Below, one piece after another: positions 45,196 to 54,937 of a stretch of DNA of 64,000 nt. Made by a program: the position numbers and the translations under genes. Positions within the stretch are counted from its first letter, which is position 1. Each line of letters starts with the position of its first letter. The notes beneath the pieces are model-generated. The model was not told where the DNA came from, made no database searches, and saw only the letters and a list, made by a program, of their open reading frames with translations. Source of the DNA: Bifidobacterium sp. ESL0769 (GTDB lineage: Bacteria; Actinomycetota; Actinomycetes; Actinomycetales; Bifidobacteriaceae); assembly GCF_029395495.1 (NCBI RefSeq), contig NZ_CP113918.1, forward strand, positions 1,116,001-1,180,000, read 5' to 3'.

Positions 45196-46074
45196 TCAGT
45201 CTTCGATGTGAGACAGGAATTCCTCGGCTTCCTGCGCAATCTGGTCGCCTTGAGGCACCGTTCCACCGCTCAACTTGTCAAGCTGCTGGTCGAGATCGTA
45301 TTTGTCCTCAAGATGACGGATATAAAGTTTCAGGTCGTCGTTGCAGTTGGCGAGTACATCCGCCTGAGCTTTCCACATCACCGATTGCTTCGGCAGGGTC
45401 CCGACGTTGAGCTGAACGCCCAGCATCTGCGAAAGCCGTTGCAAAATCTGCAAAGTGCCTTGCGGGCATTCGTCTCCAGCCAGATATTGTGGCACGGAGA
45501 CCCACATCGAGTTCGTGTCGAACCCTTCCTGCTCGGCGAGCATATCGAGCACGGTGGGGATGCCGACCGGCCCGTCGTATGGATTGCTGCCTTTCTCGCG
45601 ATTTTCCGAGTCTTTGACGGCACCTCCGCGGATGCTTGATTCGCAGCGTCTCAAGGCGGATTCCTCGACGGGCAGCGGCCGGGTGTGCGGGCAGTCGGCG
45701 AACATGGATCCCAACGTTACGATTTCGCTGACATCCAGCTCGTCGGCGATGCGCAGCGAGTTGCGGCAATAATCGATCCAGCGGTAATTGGGTTCGGGCG
45801 CAATCTGAGCATAGATATGGGTTCCGGGTGCAACCGTGATTTCATAAAACGTCGTTTGCGGCCAGATGATGCGTGCCTGGCCGCTGACATGGCAGATCAT
45901 CGGTCGTGCGGATTGCAGGTCGTAATAACTGTCGGTGCGAATGTGCCGGATTTCCCGGGACTCGTAGGAAGCCACCAGATGACGGATTACGTTTGTGGCT
46001 GCCTGACTGGCATCGTTCCAGCCTTCGAAGGCGCAAACCATGATGGGCTTCGTTGTTTTCGCATCAGTTGTCAT
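45196..46074 (-). CDS. PAC2 family protein
   Basis: A 292-residue protein of the PAC2 (proteasome assembly chaperone-like) family. It opens with IMVCAFEGWNDASQAATNVIRHL, typical of the actinobacterial members, and has GSMFADCPHTRP near 145 and ISVPQYL-like WVSVPQYLA near 205. Found across actinobacteria including those without proteasomes; function uncertain. Confidence 0.92.
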   Translation of the reverse strand: MTTDAKTTKPIMVCAFEGWNDASQAATNVIRHLVASYESREIRHIRTDSYYDLQSARPMICHVSGQARIIWPQTTFYEITVAPGTHIYAQIAPEPNYRWIDYCRNSLRIADELDVSEIVTLGSMFADCPHTRPLPVEESALRRCESSIRGGAVKDSENREKGSNPYDGPVGIPTVLDMLAEQEGFDTNSMWVSVPQYLAGDECPQGTLQILQRLSQMLGVQLNVGTLPKQSVMWKAQADVLANCNDDLKLYIRHLEDKYDLDQQLDKLSGGTVPQGDQIAQEAEEFLSHIED

Positions 46075-46234
46075 GAGTCCTAATGTAGTTGCTGGAAACC
46101 TTGAAATTTGAGGGCTTATGCCATCGGTGAATGAGTTTCATCTACGGGAGTAGAAACTATTGCTTTGATAAATCCTGTGGCAATGCCTAATTAAGTAGGG
46201 AATACATTGGTATTCCGCGGCGACACGCAGCCAT

Positions 46235-46263
46235 TTGTCAAATCGGGCAAGAGCATATATAGT
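46235..46263 (+). promoter_or_regulatory. Promoter of the tRNA cluster
   Basis: -35 TTGTCA (46235-46240), 17-base spacer, -10 TATAGT (46258-46263), starting about 48 bases before the first tRNA. Confidence 0.72.
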
Positions 46264-46318
46264 TATCTCTCGTGCTTCGGTGAAGGAATCCACAACGGAT
46301 GAATTCATTGAAAGCTTT

Positions 46319-46391
46319 GCGGACATAGCTTAGTTGGTAAAGCGCGACCTTGCCAAGGTCGAGAGCGCGGGTCCGAGTCCCGTTGTCCGCT
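46319..46391 (+). tRNA. tRNA-Gly (GCC)
   Basis: A 73-base cloverleaf. Acceptor stem GCGGACA/TGTCCGC, anticodon loop TTGCCAA, T-arm GGGTCCGAGTCCC. No CCA is encoded. Identical in body to the copy at 47855. Confidence 0.95.
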
Positions 46392-46421
46392 CTAGGTCCG
46401 AGGAGTTGTACACGACCTTAC

Positions 46422-46492
46422 GGTGGGTTAGCCAATCGGTTAGGCAGCGGCCTGCAAAGCCGTATAGACGAGTTCGACTCTCGTACCCACCT
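46422..46492 (+). tRNA. tRNA-Cys (GCA)
   Basis: A 71-base cloverleaf. Acceptor GGTGGGT/ACCCACC, anticodon loop CTGCAAA, T-loop GTTCGACTC. Confidence 0.95.
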
Positions 46493-46528
46493 CGGAAGAT
46501 GGACGTAAGTCCTGAATCCAAACAACCT

Positions 46529-46601
46529 GGGCGGTTGGCGCAGAGGCTAGCGCACTTCCCTGACACGGAAGGGGTCACAAGTTCGAATCTTGTATCGCCC
46601 A
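46529..46601 (+). tRNA. tRNA-Val (GAC)
   Basis: A 73-base cloverleaf. Acceptor GGGCGGT/ATCGCCC, anticodon stem CTTCC/GGAAG with loop CTGACAC. Confidence 0.95.
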
Positions 46602-46606
46602 CGAGG

Positions 46607-46629
46607 ACCGGAGGAAACTCCGGTTTTTG
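46607..46629 (+). terminator. Terminator within the tRNA cluster
   Basis: ACCGGAG-gaaa-CTCCGGT followed by TTTTTG. It separates the first three tRNAs from tRNA-Val (CAC). Confidence 0.8.
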
Positions 46630-46650
46630 TTTCATAACCGAATATTAATC

Positions 46651-46723
46651 GGGTGATTAGCGCAGCGGTTAGCGCACTTCCCTCACACGGAAGGGGTCGC
46701 TGGTTCGATTCCAGCATCACCCA
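46651..46723 (+). tRNA. tRNA-Val (CAC)
   Basis: A 73-base cloverleaf. Acceptor GGGTGAT/ATCACCC, anticodon loop CTCACAC. Very similar to the tRNA-Val (GAC) before it. Confidence 0.95.
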
Positions 46724-46836
46724 CTTTCTTTTCAGATTTTCTTTATTTCACGTGTATATCTTGTTATGAGTTATTATTTTTTAAAGACTACATTCTAATG
46801 TACTGATCCATAGGTTTTTGGGCTGGGGGATAAGGT

Positions 46837-47784
46837 ATGGCAAGCAATTCGGTGAAGACGGCGCTGTTGGCGAATGTCGGCGTGGCAGTTGCCAAGGGGC
46901 TTGCGGCAGTGTTCACCGGGTCTTCGGCCATGCTCTCCGAGGCGGTTCATTCCGTCGCAGACTGCGCCAACGAGCTGGTGCTGATGGTCGGCGGCAAAGC
47001 CGCTGCGAGGTCGGACAAGGGCCATCCTTTCGGCCTGTATCGTGCCAAATATCTCGCGTCGTTCCTGGTGGCCACGCTGCTGTTCTTTGTAGGCGGGTGG
47101 TTCTCGTCGTCGCAAAGCTTCGAGAAACTTGTCCAACTTACCAACGGTTCCATGCCCAGAAGCGTCGAATCCATCGAATTGCTGGCATCTTTGGCAGTCA
47201 TCGTCGTCTCGGCATGTCTGGAAGGCTTCGGCCTGCACACTTCCATCCGTGAGGCCCGCGAGCGCATGGAAACGCTCAAAGTCGGCAATCTCAATCTGTT
47301 CGCTTTCTGGCGCAAGACCAAAAGTGCGGAACTTGCCTCGGTGATGATGGAGGACACGCTTGCGTTGGTTGGCCTGGTGTTTGCGGGGTTGGGCATCGCC
47401 ATGGCTCTGGTGACGGGCGACGAGATCTGGGATGCTATAGGCGGCATGTGCGTCGGCGTGATTCTGATTTTGGGAGCCGTTGCGCTCGGTTTCAAATCAG
47501 GTTCACTGCTCATCGGTGAGGCGGTGGAACCGGAGATGGTTGCTCGTATTCGTCGTGCCGTTGAAGAAACTCCAGGTGTAGACCGTCTCATTAACATGCA
47601 GGCCGTGCACATGGCCGAAGACGACATCTTGCTGTGCTTGAAAGTGCAGACCTCCAAACTCGATCGTGACTATGACGTCGAAACCATCAATAAAATCGAA
47701 TCAGCCGTACGCCAGGCCTTGCCGTTCTATCGTTTTGAGATCTATGTCGAACCTGACTTATATCGAAAGCCCGAAACAACATGA
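46837..47784 (+). CDS. Cation diffusion facilitator family transporter
   Basis: A 315-residue metal/proton antiporter. The first metal-binding helix holds LSEAVHSVADCANEL (His/Asp site, residues 33-47), HPFGLYRAKY follows, the second site is MMEDTLALVGLV near 172, and the C-terminal ferredoxin-like cytoplasmic domain is VARIRRAVEETPGVDRLINMQAVHMAEDDILL. Six hydrophobic segments. Likely exports Zn, Mn or Fe; specificity not readable. ATG 46837 follows AAGGT. Confidence 0.92.
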   Translation: MASNSVKTALLANVGVAVAKGLAAVFTGSSAMLSEAVHSVADCANELVLMVGGKAAARSDKGHPFGLYRAKYLASFLVATLLFFVGGWFSSSQSFEKLVQLTNGSMPRSVESIELLASLAVIVVSACLEGFGLHTSIREARERMETLKVGNLNLFAFWRKTKSAELASVMMEDTLALVGLVFAGLGIAMALVTGDEIWDAIGGMCVGVILILGAVALGFKSGSLLIGEAVEPEMVARIRRAVEETPGVDRLINMQAVHMAEDDILLCLKVQTSKLDRDYDVETINKIESAVRQALPFYRFEIYVEPDLYRKPETT

Positions 47785-47854
47785 CACGCTGTTCAACCCG
47801 CCGGAAGTTGTGTTAATCCAGTCCATCCTGTATATTCAACATCTGTTGTCTTTT

Positions 47855-47927
47855 GCGGACATAGCTTAGTTGGTAAAGCGCGACCTTGCCAAGGTCGAGA
47901 GCGCGGGTCCGAGTCCCGTTGTCCGCT
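47855..47927 (+). tRNA. tRNA-Gly (GCC), second identical copy
   Basis: Same 73-base sequence as 46319-46391. Here CCA follows directly (47928-47930), unlike the first copy. Confidence 0.95.
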
Positions 47928-47930
47928 CCA

Positions 47931-48311
47931 TCCCCTTCTTATCGCCTCAGTGCCACGATTTCCGATTTCAATTTATCAAAATCATTCAGAAAATCTTATC
48001 ATTCTTGATTGGGGTTGGCGGATATGCCTTGCTCGGGCGTAAGACACGGCCGAGCAAAATCAAAGATTTTGCCTTCGCGCTCGATACATCGCGCTCACCG
48101 AACCTATGTAAAGCCCACAGGGCTTTCCACTTAACGGTTCGGCCAGGAGCGTCCCGAATAAGGTATATCCCAGAACCCCTGCACAGTAAGTAATCTTGAA
48201 GATGCATAGTTATCTTCGTATGTCGGGCATAACCAATATCGTTGGCACTGTTGATTTCCGTCCAGGCCTGCCCCTAGTAACGCGGGCCCTGAAAGCAAAG
48301 GACACATAACC
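47931..48311. other. Gene-free structured region before thrS
   Basis: About 380 bases without a convincing gene. It contains TTGCTCGG/CCGAGCAA (48029-48057), the overlapping, mutually exclusive GCAAAATC/GATTTTGC (48054-48072) and a multi-part stem at 48092-48151. It probably holds the thrS promoter and leader RNA. Confidence 0.5.
48092..48151 (+). ncRNA. Multi-stem RNA structure, probable thrS leader element
   Basis: Nested pairing CGCTC(48092)...GAGCG(48147), CCGAACC(48098)...GGTTCGG(48136) and inner hairpin AAAGCCC-aca-GGGCTTT (48110-48126). It has no T-box motif. The strand is assumed from thrS. Confidence 0.4.
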
Positions 48312-50345
48312 ATGGCTGAACAAACCATCTCCATCAAACTCAACGGCGAAGCAAGGGAGGTGGAAGCCACGCAGACCGGCACCGATCTTTTCGCCGAAGA
48401 CAAGAACATCATCGCAGTCCGTTTGAACGGCAAGCCACGTGACCTTTACACCCCGCTTCACGACGGTGACACTGTCGAACCCATCGCTTTGGACAGCGAG
48501 GACGGCCTGGCGATCATGCGCCACTCCGCCACCCACGTCATGGCGCAGGCCGTGCAGGAGATTCGCCCGGATGCCAAGCTCGGCATCGGCCCGGCCATCG
48601 AAAACGGCTTCTATTACGATTTCGACGTCGACAAGCCCTTCACTCCCGATGATCTGAAGGAAATCGACAAGCGCATGAAGCGCATCATCAAGTCCTCCCA
48701 GTCCTTCCGCCGTCGTGTGGTGAGCGAGGACGAAGCCAAAAAAGAAGAGGCTGACCAGCCTTATAAGCTCGAGCTCATCGGCAAGAAGAAGGAAGACATC
48801 GACGAGACCGTCGGCACCGAAGTGCCGAATCAGGGCGAAATCACGATGTACGACAATCTTGACCGCGACGGCAACATTGTCTGGAAAGATCTCTGCCAAG
48901 GCCCGCATCTGCCCAATACCCGTTATATCAAGGCGTTCAAGCTGGAACGTACCGCTGCCGCCTATTGGCTTGGTGACGAGCACAACCCGTCGATGCAGCG
49001 TATCTACGGCACGGCTTGGGCTTCCAAGGAAGATCTGAAGGCTTATCAGGCTCGTATGGAGGAGGCCGCCAAGCGCGACCACCGCAAGCTCGGCGCCGAA
49101 ATGGACCTCTTCTCCTTCCCGGAGGAGATCGGACCCGGCCTGCCCGTCTTCCACCCGAAGGGCGGCGCGATCATCAACGCCATGGAAGACTACTCCCGCG
49201 AGATGCACCGCAAGGCTGGCTACAGCTTCGTGCAGACCCCGCACATCACCAAGGGCGGCCTTTATGAGACCAGTGGCCACCTGCAGTGGTACAAGGACGG
49301 CATGTTCCCGCCGATGCACCTGGATGAAGAGGTCGACGAAGACGGCAACATCACCAAGAAAGGCTTCGACTACTACCTGAAGCCGATGAACTGCCCGATG
49401 CACAACCTCATCTTCAAGTCCCGTCAACGCTCCTACAAGGAGTTGCCGCTGCGCCTCTTTGAGTTCGGCACCGTCTACCGCTATGAGAAGAGCGGCGAGG
49501 TCCACGGGCTGACCCGCGTGCGTGGCTTGACGCAGGACGATTCCCATATTTATTGCACCCGCGACCAGATGAAGGGCGAGCTCAAGTCCATTCTGAACTT
49601 CGTGTTGCAGGTGTTGAAGGACTTTGGTCTCAATGACTTCTACCTCGAGCTTTCCACCAAGAACGAGAAGAAGTTCGTCGGTTCAGACGAGATCTGGACG
49701 GAAGCGACGGACACGCTGCGCGAGGTGGCCGAGGATTCCGGCCTCGACCTCGTGGCCGATCCGGGCGGGGCCGCGTTCTATGGCCCGAAGATCTCAGTGC
49801 AGGCACGTGACGCCATCGGTCGCACCTGGCAGGTCTCGACCATCCAGCTTGACTTCAATCTTCCGGAGCGTTTCAAGCTTGAGTACATCGCCAAGGATGG
49901 CACCCACCAGCGTCCGGTGATGATTCACCGTGCTCTGTTCGGCTCCATCGAGCGTTTCTTCGCCATCCTGCTCGAGCACTATGCCGGCGCCTTCCCGGTC
50001 TGGCTCGCCCCGGTTCAGGTCACGGGCATCCCGGTGGCCGACGAGTTCGCGCCTCATCTGCAGAAATTCATCGACTCCCTGACTCAGGAGACGGTGCGCT
50101 GCGAGATGGACACCTCCGACGATCGCTTCGGCAAGAAGATACGCAACGCCTCCAAGTCCAAGGTGCCCTTCACCTTGATCGTGGGCGAAGACGACGTCAA
50201 CAAGAACGCGGTGAGCTTCCGCTTCCGCGATGGCAGCCAGCTCAACGGTGTGCCTGTCGAGACGGCCAAGGCCAATATTCTGAAGGTCATCAAGTCTCGC
50301 GCTCAGGTCAACAATGCCGACGATTTCGCTCAAGCGACCAAGTAA
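48312..50345 (+). CDS. thrS: Threonyl-tRNA synthetase
   Basis: Class II synthetase charging tRNA-Thr, 677 residues. TGS domain (1-62), editing domain with [11 protein letters not shown] (HxxxH, near 70) and the later zinc-like CQGPHLPNT near 195, then the catalytic core: [14 protein letters not shown] (zinc Cys near 360), motif 2 [35 protein letters not shown], and motif 3 [21 protein letters not shown]. The C-terminal anticodon domain follows. Start ATG 48312 is near AAAGGACAC. Confidence 0.97.
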   Translation: MAEQTISIKLNGEAREVEATQTGTDLFAEDKNIIAVRLNGKPRDLYTPLHDGDTVEPIALDSEDGLAIMRHSATHVMAQAVQEIRPDAKLGIGPAIENGFYYDFDVDKPFTPDDLKEIDKRMKRIIKSSQSFRRRVVSEDEAKKEEADQPYKLELIGKKKEDIDETVGTEVPNQGEITMYDNLDRDGNIVWKDLCQGPHLPNTRYIKAFKLERTAAAYWLGDEHNPSMQRIYGTAWASKEDLKAYQARMEEAAKRDHRKLGAEMDLFSFPEEIGPGLPVFHPKGGAIINAMEDYSREMHRKAGYSFVQTPHITKGGLYETSGHLQWYKDGMFPPMHLDEEVDEDGNITKKGFDYYLKPMNCPMHNLIFKSRQRSYKELPLRLFEFGTVYRYEKSGEVHGLTRVRGLTQDDSHIYCTRDQMKGELKSILNFVLQVLKDFGLNDFYLELSTKNEKKFVGSDEIWTEATDTLREVAEDSGLDLVADPGGAAFYGPKISVQARDAIGRTWQVSTIQLDFNLPERFKLEYIAKDGTHQRPVMIHRALFGSIERFFAILLEHYAGAFPVWLAPVQVTGIPVADEFAPHLQKFIDSLTQETVRCEMDTSDDRFGKKIRNASKSKVPFTLIVGEDDVNKNAVSFRFRDGSQLNGVPVETAKANILKVIKSRAQVNNADDFAQATK

Positions 50346-50372
50346 GAGAAAGCTGCCGAGGGAAGCGTAAGC

Positions 50373-51029
50373 ATGCTCGAAAAACTACGACCACCGTTCA
50401 AACGCCTTATCGCCCCGATAGCCAAGCTTTTGGTGGCGATGGGGCTCACGGCGAACGCGGTAACCATTATCGGAGCCGTTGGTACGATTCTCGTGGCAAT
50501 TGCCACGGGAATCACCGGCTGGCTTATCCCTGGCTCCATACTGATGGCTATTCTCGCGGCATTCGATTCGCTGGACGGCTCGGTGGCGGCATTGACCACG
50601 GGAGGTACCAAATTCGGGGCCTTCCTTGATTCCACGCTCGATCGCATCGCCGATTGGGCAGTGTTGTTCGCAGTCGTGCTCTATTTCCTGCTACATGGTG
50701 GCATGTCAATCGCTTCCGGTTCCATTGACATGGATGACGTGATTGGCTGGGTCGGCATCGGCGCATCGATGTATGCGATGATGACCTCGTTCGTCACCTC
50801 ATATGCCCGCGCCCGCGCGGAATCGGTGGGTTATGAAGCCAAAAACGGCATCGCCACCAGAAGTGACCGTTTGGTCATCATCCTTGTCGGCATGCTCTTG
50901 AGCGGTATTTTCGGCGACCCGCGGTGGCTCATGGCCTTCATCGTCATTCTCGCGGTGCTGGGTACGATTACCGTTTTCCAGCGTATCTTCGAGGTTCGTC
51001 GACAGATGAAAGCCGACGGCGCAATCTGA
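50373..51029 (+). CDS. CDP-alcohol phosphatidyltransferase (phosphatidylinositol-phosphate synthase-like)
   Basis: A 218-residue membrane enzyme with about six helices. The catalytic signature DSLDGSVAALTTGGTKFGAF then LDSTLDR (residues about 67-93) matches D-xx-DG-xx-A-R...G-xxx-D-xxx-D, except the usual Arg is Ala. Position directly before an acyltransferase and PimA is the mycobacterial pgsA1-patA-pimA order, indicating synthesis of phosphatidylinositol phosphate for PIM lipids. Confidence 0.9.
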   Translation: MLEKLRPPFKRLIAPIAKLLVAMGLTANAVTIIGAVGTILVAIATGITGWLIPGSILMAILAAFDSLDGSVAALTTGGTKFGAFLDSTLDRIADWAVLFAVVLYFLLHGGMSIASGSIDMDDVIGWVGIGASMYAMMTSFVTSYARARAESVGYEAKNGIATRSDRLVIILVGMLLSGIFGDPRWLMAFIVILAVLGTITVFQRIFEVRRQMKADGAI

Positions 51030-51158
51030 TTGTTGTAAAAAGTCTGTCTCGCATTTTCTTTTACGACTATGTGAGGCAGACTTTTTGCGTATGGCATTCG
51101 TTTTATGATTCGGATATCAATATTCGCATCATCTGTTTTATGTAATACTATTTGATGG

Positions 51159-52220
51159 ATGAGTCGCCAATCACAAGGCTCCAACCAAACGTTTGAAAGA
51201 CCCACGGTAAACATGTTCGATAATTTCCTCGTATTTCTGGCCAAACACCCAAGGATTATCCCTGAACCATTGCTGCGTGGCCTCTTTCTTTTCGCCGCGG
51301 ATGTGTGCTGGCTGCTGCATATCGGGGGAGTCAAACAGCTGGAACGCAACCTTCGTCACGTTCTGGAGTCGCGTGACGGCAGTGTGACGCAAAAAGACCT
51401 TCGCAAAGCAAGCCACCGCGGCATGCGTTCCTATTTCACCTACTTTGCCGAAGCAATGACCGTCGGAGGGCAAACCGACGAACGACTTCTTGCCCGTGCC
51501 AGGCCGATCGGGCCGGGGCTGCCGATTTGCAAGGAACTGGTGCATGACAATCCGGGCAGTGCGCCGATGGCCATCAGCCATCAGGGCAATTGGGATTACG
51601 AAGGGTTCCTGGCGGCCAACGTCCTTGCGCCGGTGACAGTGACAGCGGAACGACTTAAAAATCAAAAGCTGCTCGATACCTTCATCGAGATTCGCAAGCG
51701 TATGGACATCACCGTCTTCCTTACCGGCCAACCGCATCTTATCGAGAAACTCGAAAACGCGCTGGCCAAGCCGCACGTCCTGGTTCCGTTGCTTGCCGAC
51801 AGGGATCTCAGCCGCCATGGTGAATTCGTCCACGCTTTCGGTTCCACCATCCGCGTGGCGCGTGGGCCGGCCACGCTGGCGCTGGACACCGGCAAGCCTT
51901 TGTTCGTCGTAAACATGTTCCGTGAAAAACTACAGGGAGAAGCACGACGCAGGGCAGGCATCCGCTACGGGTACGTTGTCGATATCAGCGCGCCGGTGGA
52001 TATTGACCGGTTCCGCGGCCTGCCGCGTGAAGAGGCCATCCATGCCATCAGCCAGGCGTGGGTCGACGTATGGAGCCGCGACATTTCCGCGCACCCGGAG
52101 GATTGGCACATGCTGCAGCCGATCTTCATCGAGGACCTGGATATCTCACGTCTCAAGGACGTTCCAGACGAAGTGATGGAAGAACTCAAGCAAATCAATG
52201 GAAACCGGCAAAAGCGATAA
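51159..52220 (+). CDS. Phosphatidylinositol mannoside acyltransferase (PatA/HtrB family)
   Basis: A 353-residue acyltransferase of the lipid A lauroyltransferase/PatA family. The catalytic HxxxxD appears in SHQGNWDYEG near residue 131, with PLLADRDL near 210 and the family tail REEAIHAISQAWVDVWSRDISAHPEDWHMLQPIF. It would acylate the mannose of PIM1/PIM2. Two starts are possible (ATG 51159, ATG 51213), neither with a strong site. Confidence 0.9.
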   Translation: MSRQSQGSNQTFERPTVNMFDNFLVFLAKHPRIIPEPLLRGLFLFAADVCWLLHIGGVKQLERNLRHVLESRDGSVTQKDLRKASHRGMRSYFTYFAEAMTVGGQTDERLLARARPIGPGLPICKELVHDNPGSAPMAISHQGNWDYEGFLAANVLAPVTVTAERLKNQKLLDTFIEIRKRMDITVFLTGQPHLIEKLENALAKPHVLVPLLADRDLSRHGEFVHAFGSTIRVARGPATLALDTGKPLFVVNMFREKLQGEARRRAGIRYGYVVDISAPVDIDRFRGLPREEAIHAISQAWVDVWSRDISAHPEDWHMLQPIFIEDLDISRLKDVPDEVMEELKQINGNRQKR

Positions 52221-52321
52221 CCCGATACAATCAACGAAAACCACAACGTGATTATTGTCTCTATAATGATTGAACTGGAAACACACGTCGAAATACCGAA
52301 TCTATGGCAGAATAAAGAATC

Positions 52322-53512
52322 ATGTCCTATGTAGAAAACGATGGAACCAACCAGCGCCCGGACCCGCTTCACGGTCGGAAACTGAATGTCGGCATCATCT
52401 CGCCGTATTCGTTCGAGACGCCTGGAGGAGTGCAGTTCCATATCCGCGATTTCGCAGAGGAACTGATGAAACGCGGCCATAAAGTGGAAGTGCTGGCTCC
52501 GGGCCGACGCACCAGGGACATGCCGCTTTGGGTGACTACCAACGATTCCTCGTTTTCCATTCCCTACAACGGTTCCGTCGCACGCCTGAGCTATTTCGGC
52601 TTCGTCGGGCCGCGCACCCGGCGCTGGGTAAAACAGGGGCATTTCGACATCGTCCATCTGCACGAACCCGAATGCCCATCATTGAGCCACAAACCCCTGA
52701 CGATGATTCATCATCCGCCGTTCGTCGGGACGTTCCATGCCGCTTTTGACCCGTATCCGTTTGTTTTGCGGTTTTTCCAAGGGTATTTGAAGCAATATCT
52801 CTCGCCGCTTTCCGCAGGCATTTGCGTTTCCGATGCCGCCAAGCAGGTGGTTGACCATTACGGTCCGCGCAATATCGAATACGACGTCATTCCCAACGGT
52901 ATCAACTGCAGGTTCTTTGCTACCGCCCAGCCCAAAGCGGCTTGGCAGGGCACTGCGGAACGACCGACCATCGGCTTTCTCGGGCGCATGGGGGAGGCCC
53001 GCAAGGGATTCTCCGTGTTCGCCCGCGCCGCAAACGATATCATCAAGCGTTATCCCTCTGCGCGTTTCCTTTGCGCTGGTACAGGGGAACAGGATGCCTT
53101 GAAGATTCTCGGCAAGGTCGACCCAAGCGGAACGTTGGCCAAGCGTTTCGAATTCCTCGGGCGAATCAGCGACAAGGATAAAGCCCGGTTCTACCAATCG
53201 CTGGATGTCTACGTCGCCCCGCAGACCGGGGGAGAAAGCTTCGGCATCGTACTGGTGGAAGCCATGGCCGCTTCGTGCGCGGTGGTTTCCAGCGACCTCG
53301 ACGCCTTCGCGGCCGTCGCACAGGACGGCGACGATGCGGCGTTGTTTGCCAACGGTGATGGGCATGATTGTGCCCGGCAGATAATTTCGCTGCTGGACAA
53401 TCCGGAGCGTCGTGAGCACTTGCGGCAGGCGGGCTTTGAACGTTCCAAACGATATGACTGGCCTGTAGTGGCTGATCGGGTTTTAGAAGTCTATGCCCGC
53501 GTATTGTCGTGA
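52322..53512 (+). CDS. pimA: GDP-mannose-dependent phosphatidylinositol mannosyltransferase
   Basis: A 396-residue GT4 enzyme making PIM1 from PI and GDP-mannose. After 20 polar residues: VGIISPYSFETPGGVQFHIRDFAEEL near 22, HEPECPSLS near 112, GTFHAAFD near 138, GRMGEARKGFSVF near 222 and the nucleotide-sugar motif GGESFGIVLVEAMAA near 301. Third gene of the PIM set. Confidence 0.93.
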   Translation: MSYVENDGTNQRPDPLHGRKLNVGIISPYSFETPGGVQFHIRDFAEELMKRGHKVEVLAPGRRTRDMPLWVTTNDSSFSIPYNGSVARLSYFGFVGPRTRRWVKQGHFDIVHLHEPECPSLSHKPLTMIHHPPFVGTFHAAFDPYPFVLRFFQGYLKQYLSPLSAGICVSDAAKQVVDHYGPRNIEYDVIPNGINCRFFATAQPKAAWQGTAERPTIGFLGRMGEARKGFSVFARAANDIIKRYPSARFLCAGTGEQDALKILGKVDPSGTLAKRFEFLGRISDKDKARFYQSLDVYVAPQTGGESFGIVLVEAMAASCAVVSSDLDAFAAVAQDGDDAALFANGDGHDCARQIISLLDNPERREHLRQAGFERSKRYDWPVVADRVLEVYARVLS

Positions 53513-53565
53513 AACCGCTTTAAAATTGTTACGTTTAACGTATTCGTATACCTGCTAGGAGCAAT

Positions 53566-54321
53566 ATGTCAGGGCATTCCAAGTGGGCGACCACTAAAAA
53601 CAAGAAGGCCGCCATCGATTCGAAGCGCGGCAAGCTGTTCGCCAAACTCATCAAGAACATCGAAATCGCAGCACGTCTGGGCGGCGGCGACCCCGACGGC
53701 AATCCGACGCTGTATGATGCCATTGTCAAAGCCAAAAAGTCCTCGATGCCGTCCGACAACATCAAGCGTGCCATCAAGCGCGGGTCCGGTGCTGAAGCCG
53801 GTGCCGCCAACTACGAGAGCATCACTTACGAAGGCTATGCGCCTGCCGGCGTGGGCCTGATCATCGAGTGCCTCACCGACAACCGCAACCGTGCGGCCGC
53901 CGAAGTGCGTTCCACGCTGACCAAGGGTAATGGCTCGCTGGCCACTTCCGGTTCTGTGAGCTTCAATTTCGAGCGCAAGGGCCAGATCGTGGTGCCTTCC
54001 GAGGGGCTCGATTACGACAAGCTCTTCGAGCTGGCTGCCGAAGATGGTGCCGAGGACGTGCGCGACGAGGACGAGGTCTACGTTGTCGTCACCGCTCCCG
54101 AAGACATGGTTGCGGTGCGCGAGGCACTGCAGAAGGCTGGCATCGACTATGATTCCGCCGATTTGGTGATGATTCCCAAGACCGAGGTTGATTTGAGCCT
54201 TGAGGATGCACAGAAGGTTTCCAAGCTCATCGACAACCTCGATGACCTTGACGATGTGCAGAACATCTACAGCAACTGGACCGCCTCGGACGAAGTTATG
54301 GCCCAGCTCGACGAGGAATAG
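53566..54321 (+). CDS. YebC/PmpR-family regulatory protein
   Basis: A 251-residue TACO1/YebC protein: [21 protein letters not shown] then [18 protein letters not shown] at the N-terminus, [20 protein letters not shown] in domain II. Annotated as a DNA-binding regulator; members also aid translation of proline-rich stretches. Immediately upstream of ruvC, the usual place. ATG 53566 follows TAGGAG. Confidence 0.95.
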   Translation: MSGHSKWATTKNKKAAIDSKRGKLFAKLIKNIEIAARLGGGDPDGNPTLYDAIVKAKKSSMPSDNIKRAIKRGSGAEAGAANYESITYEGYAPAGVGLIIECLTDNRNRAAAEVRSTLTKGNGSLATSGSVSFNFERKGQIVVPSEGLDYDKLFELAAEDGAEDVRDEDEVYVVVTAPEDMVAVREALQKAGIDYDSADLVMIPKTEVDLSLEDAQKVSKLIDNLDDLDDVQNIYSNWTASDEVMAQLDEE

Positions 54322-54335
54322 GGAGTAATCCTACT

Positions 54336-54917
54336 GTGATTATTCTTGGCGTCGACCCCGGGCTTACCCGCTGCGGGGTCGGTGTGATCGAAGCCGACGC
54401 ATCGCGCCGGCTTTCTTTTGTTCACGTCGACGTCGTACGCAGTGATCCGCATATCTCGCAGGACCTGCGTCTGCTGGCCATCTACAATGGGCTTGCGGCG
54501 AAAATCGACCGGTTCTCGCCTGATACGGTTTCCATCGAACGCGTGTTTGCGCAAGAGAACCGCAACACCGTACTGGGCACCGCTCAGGCCGCGGGACTGG
54601 CCATGCTGGCTGCCGCTCAACGCGGTATTCCCGTGGCCCTGCATACGCCGACCGAGGCGAAGATGGCCGTTACCGGCAACGGACGGGCAGAAAAGATTCA
54701 GGTGGAACGTATGGTCGCGCGCATTCTGAACCTTAACAAAATTCCAGAACCGGCCGATGCCGCCGATGCTTTGGCTCAGGCGATATGCCATGCGTTGCGT
54801 CCTTCCGGAGCGCTTCAGGGCGGGGAACGCGAGCAGCATCTGACCCTTGCCCAACGTCAATGGGCGCAGGCCCAGCAGCATGCCAAGAAACGCCATAGCG
54901 TCGATAGGGGCATGTAA
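54336..54917 (+). CDS. ruvC: Holliday junction resolvase RuvC
   Basis: A 193-residue RNase H-fold endonuclease cutting Holliday junctions. [16 protein letters not shown] holds catalytic Asp7, [13 protein letters not shown] the Glu near 69, and [12 protein letters not shown] the C-terminal acids near 144-147. GTG 54336 lies 14 bases after yebC. Confidence 0.96.
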   Translation: MIILGVDPGLTRCGVGVIEADASRRLSFVHVDVVRSDPHISQDLRLLAIYNGLAAKIDRFSPDTVSIERVFAQENRNTVLGTAQAAGLAMLAAAQRGIPVALHTPTEAKMAVTGNGRAEKIQVERMVARILNLNKIPEPADAADALAQAICHALRPSGALQGGEREQHLTLAQRQWAQAQQHAKKRHSVDRGM

Positions 54918-54921
54918 GCTA

Positions 54922-54937
54922 TCGAACAGATGTTCGA
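54922..54937. promoter_or_regulatory. LexA (SOS) box upstream of ruvAB
   Basis: TCGAACAGATGTTCGA, matching the actinobacterial SOS palindrome and the uvrA box at 22367. It lies between ruvC and ruvA, so ruvAB have their own damage-inducible promoter. Confidence 0.88.

Noticed and set aside
46319..47927. The tRNA-Gly copies as att sites of an integrated element
   Set aside because: The interval holds only tRNAs and a CDF transporter, with no integrase or mobile genes.
48276..48292. T-box-type motif before thrS (GC-rich stretch near AACGCGGGCCC)
   Set aside because: It does not match the T-box core on the plus strand and no specifier loop was found.
48210..49547. 445-codon open frame antisense to thrS
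   Set aside because: Shadow of a GC-rich conserved gene, no ribosome site and no recognisable domain.
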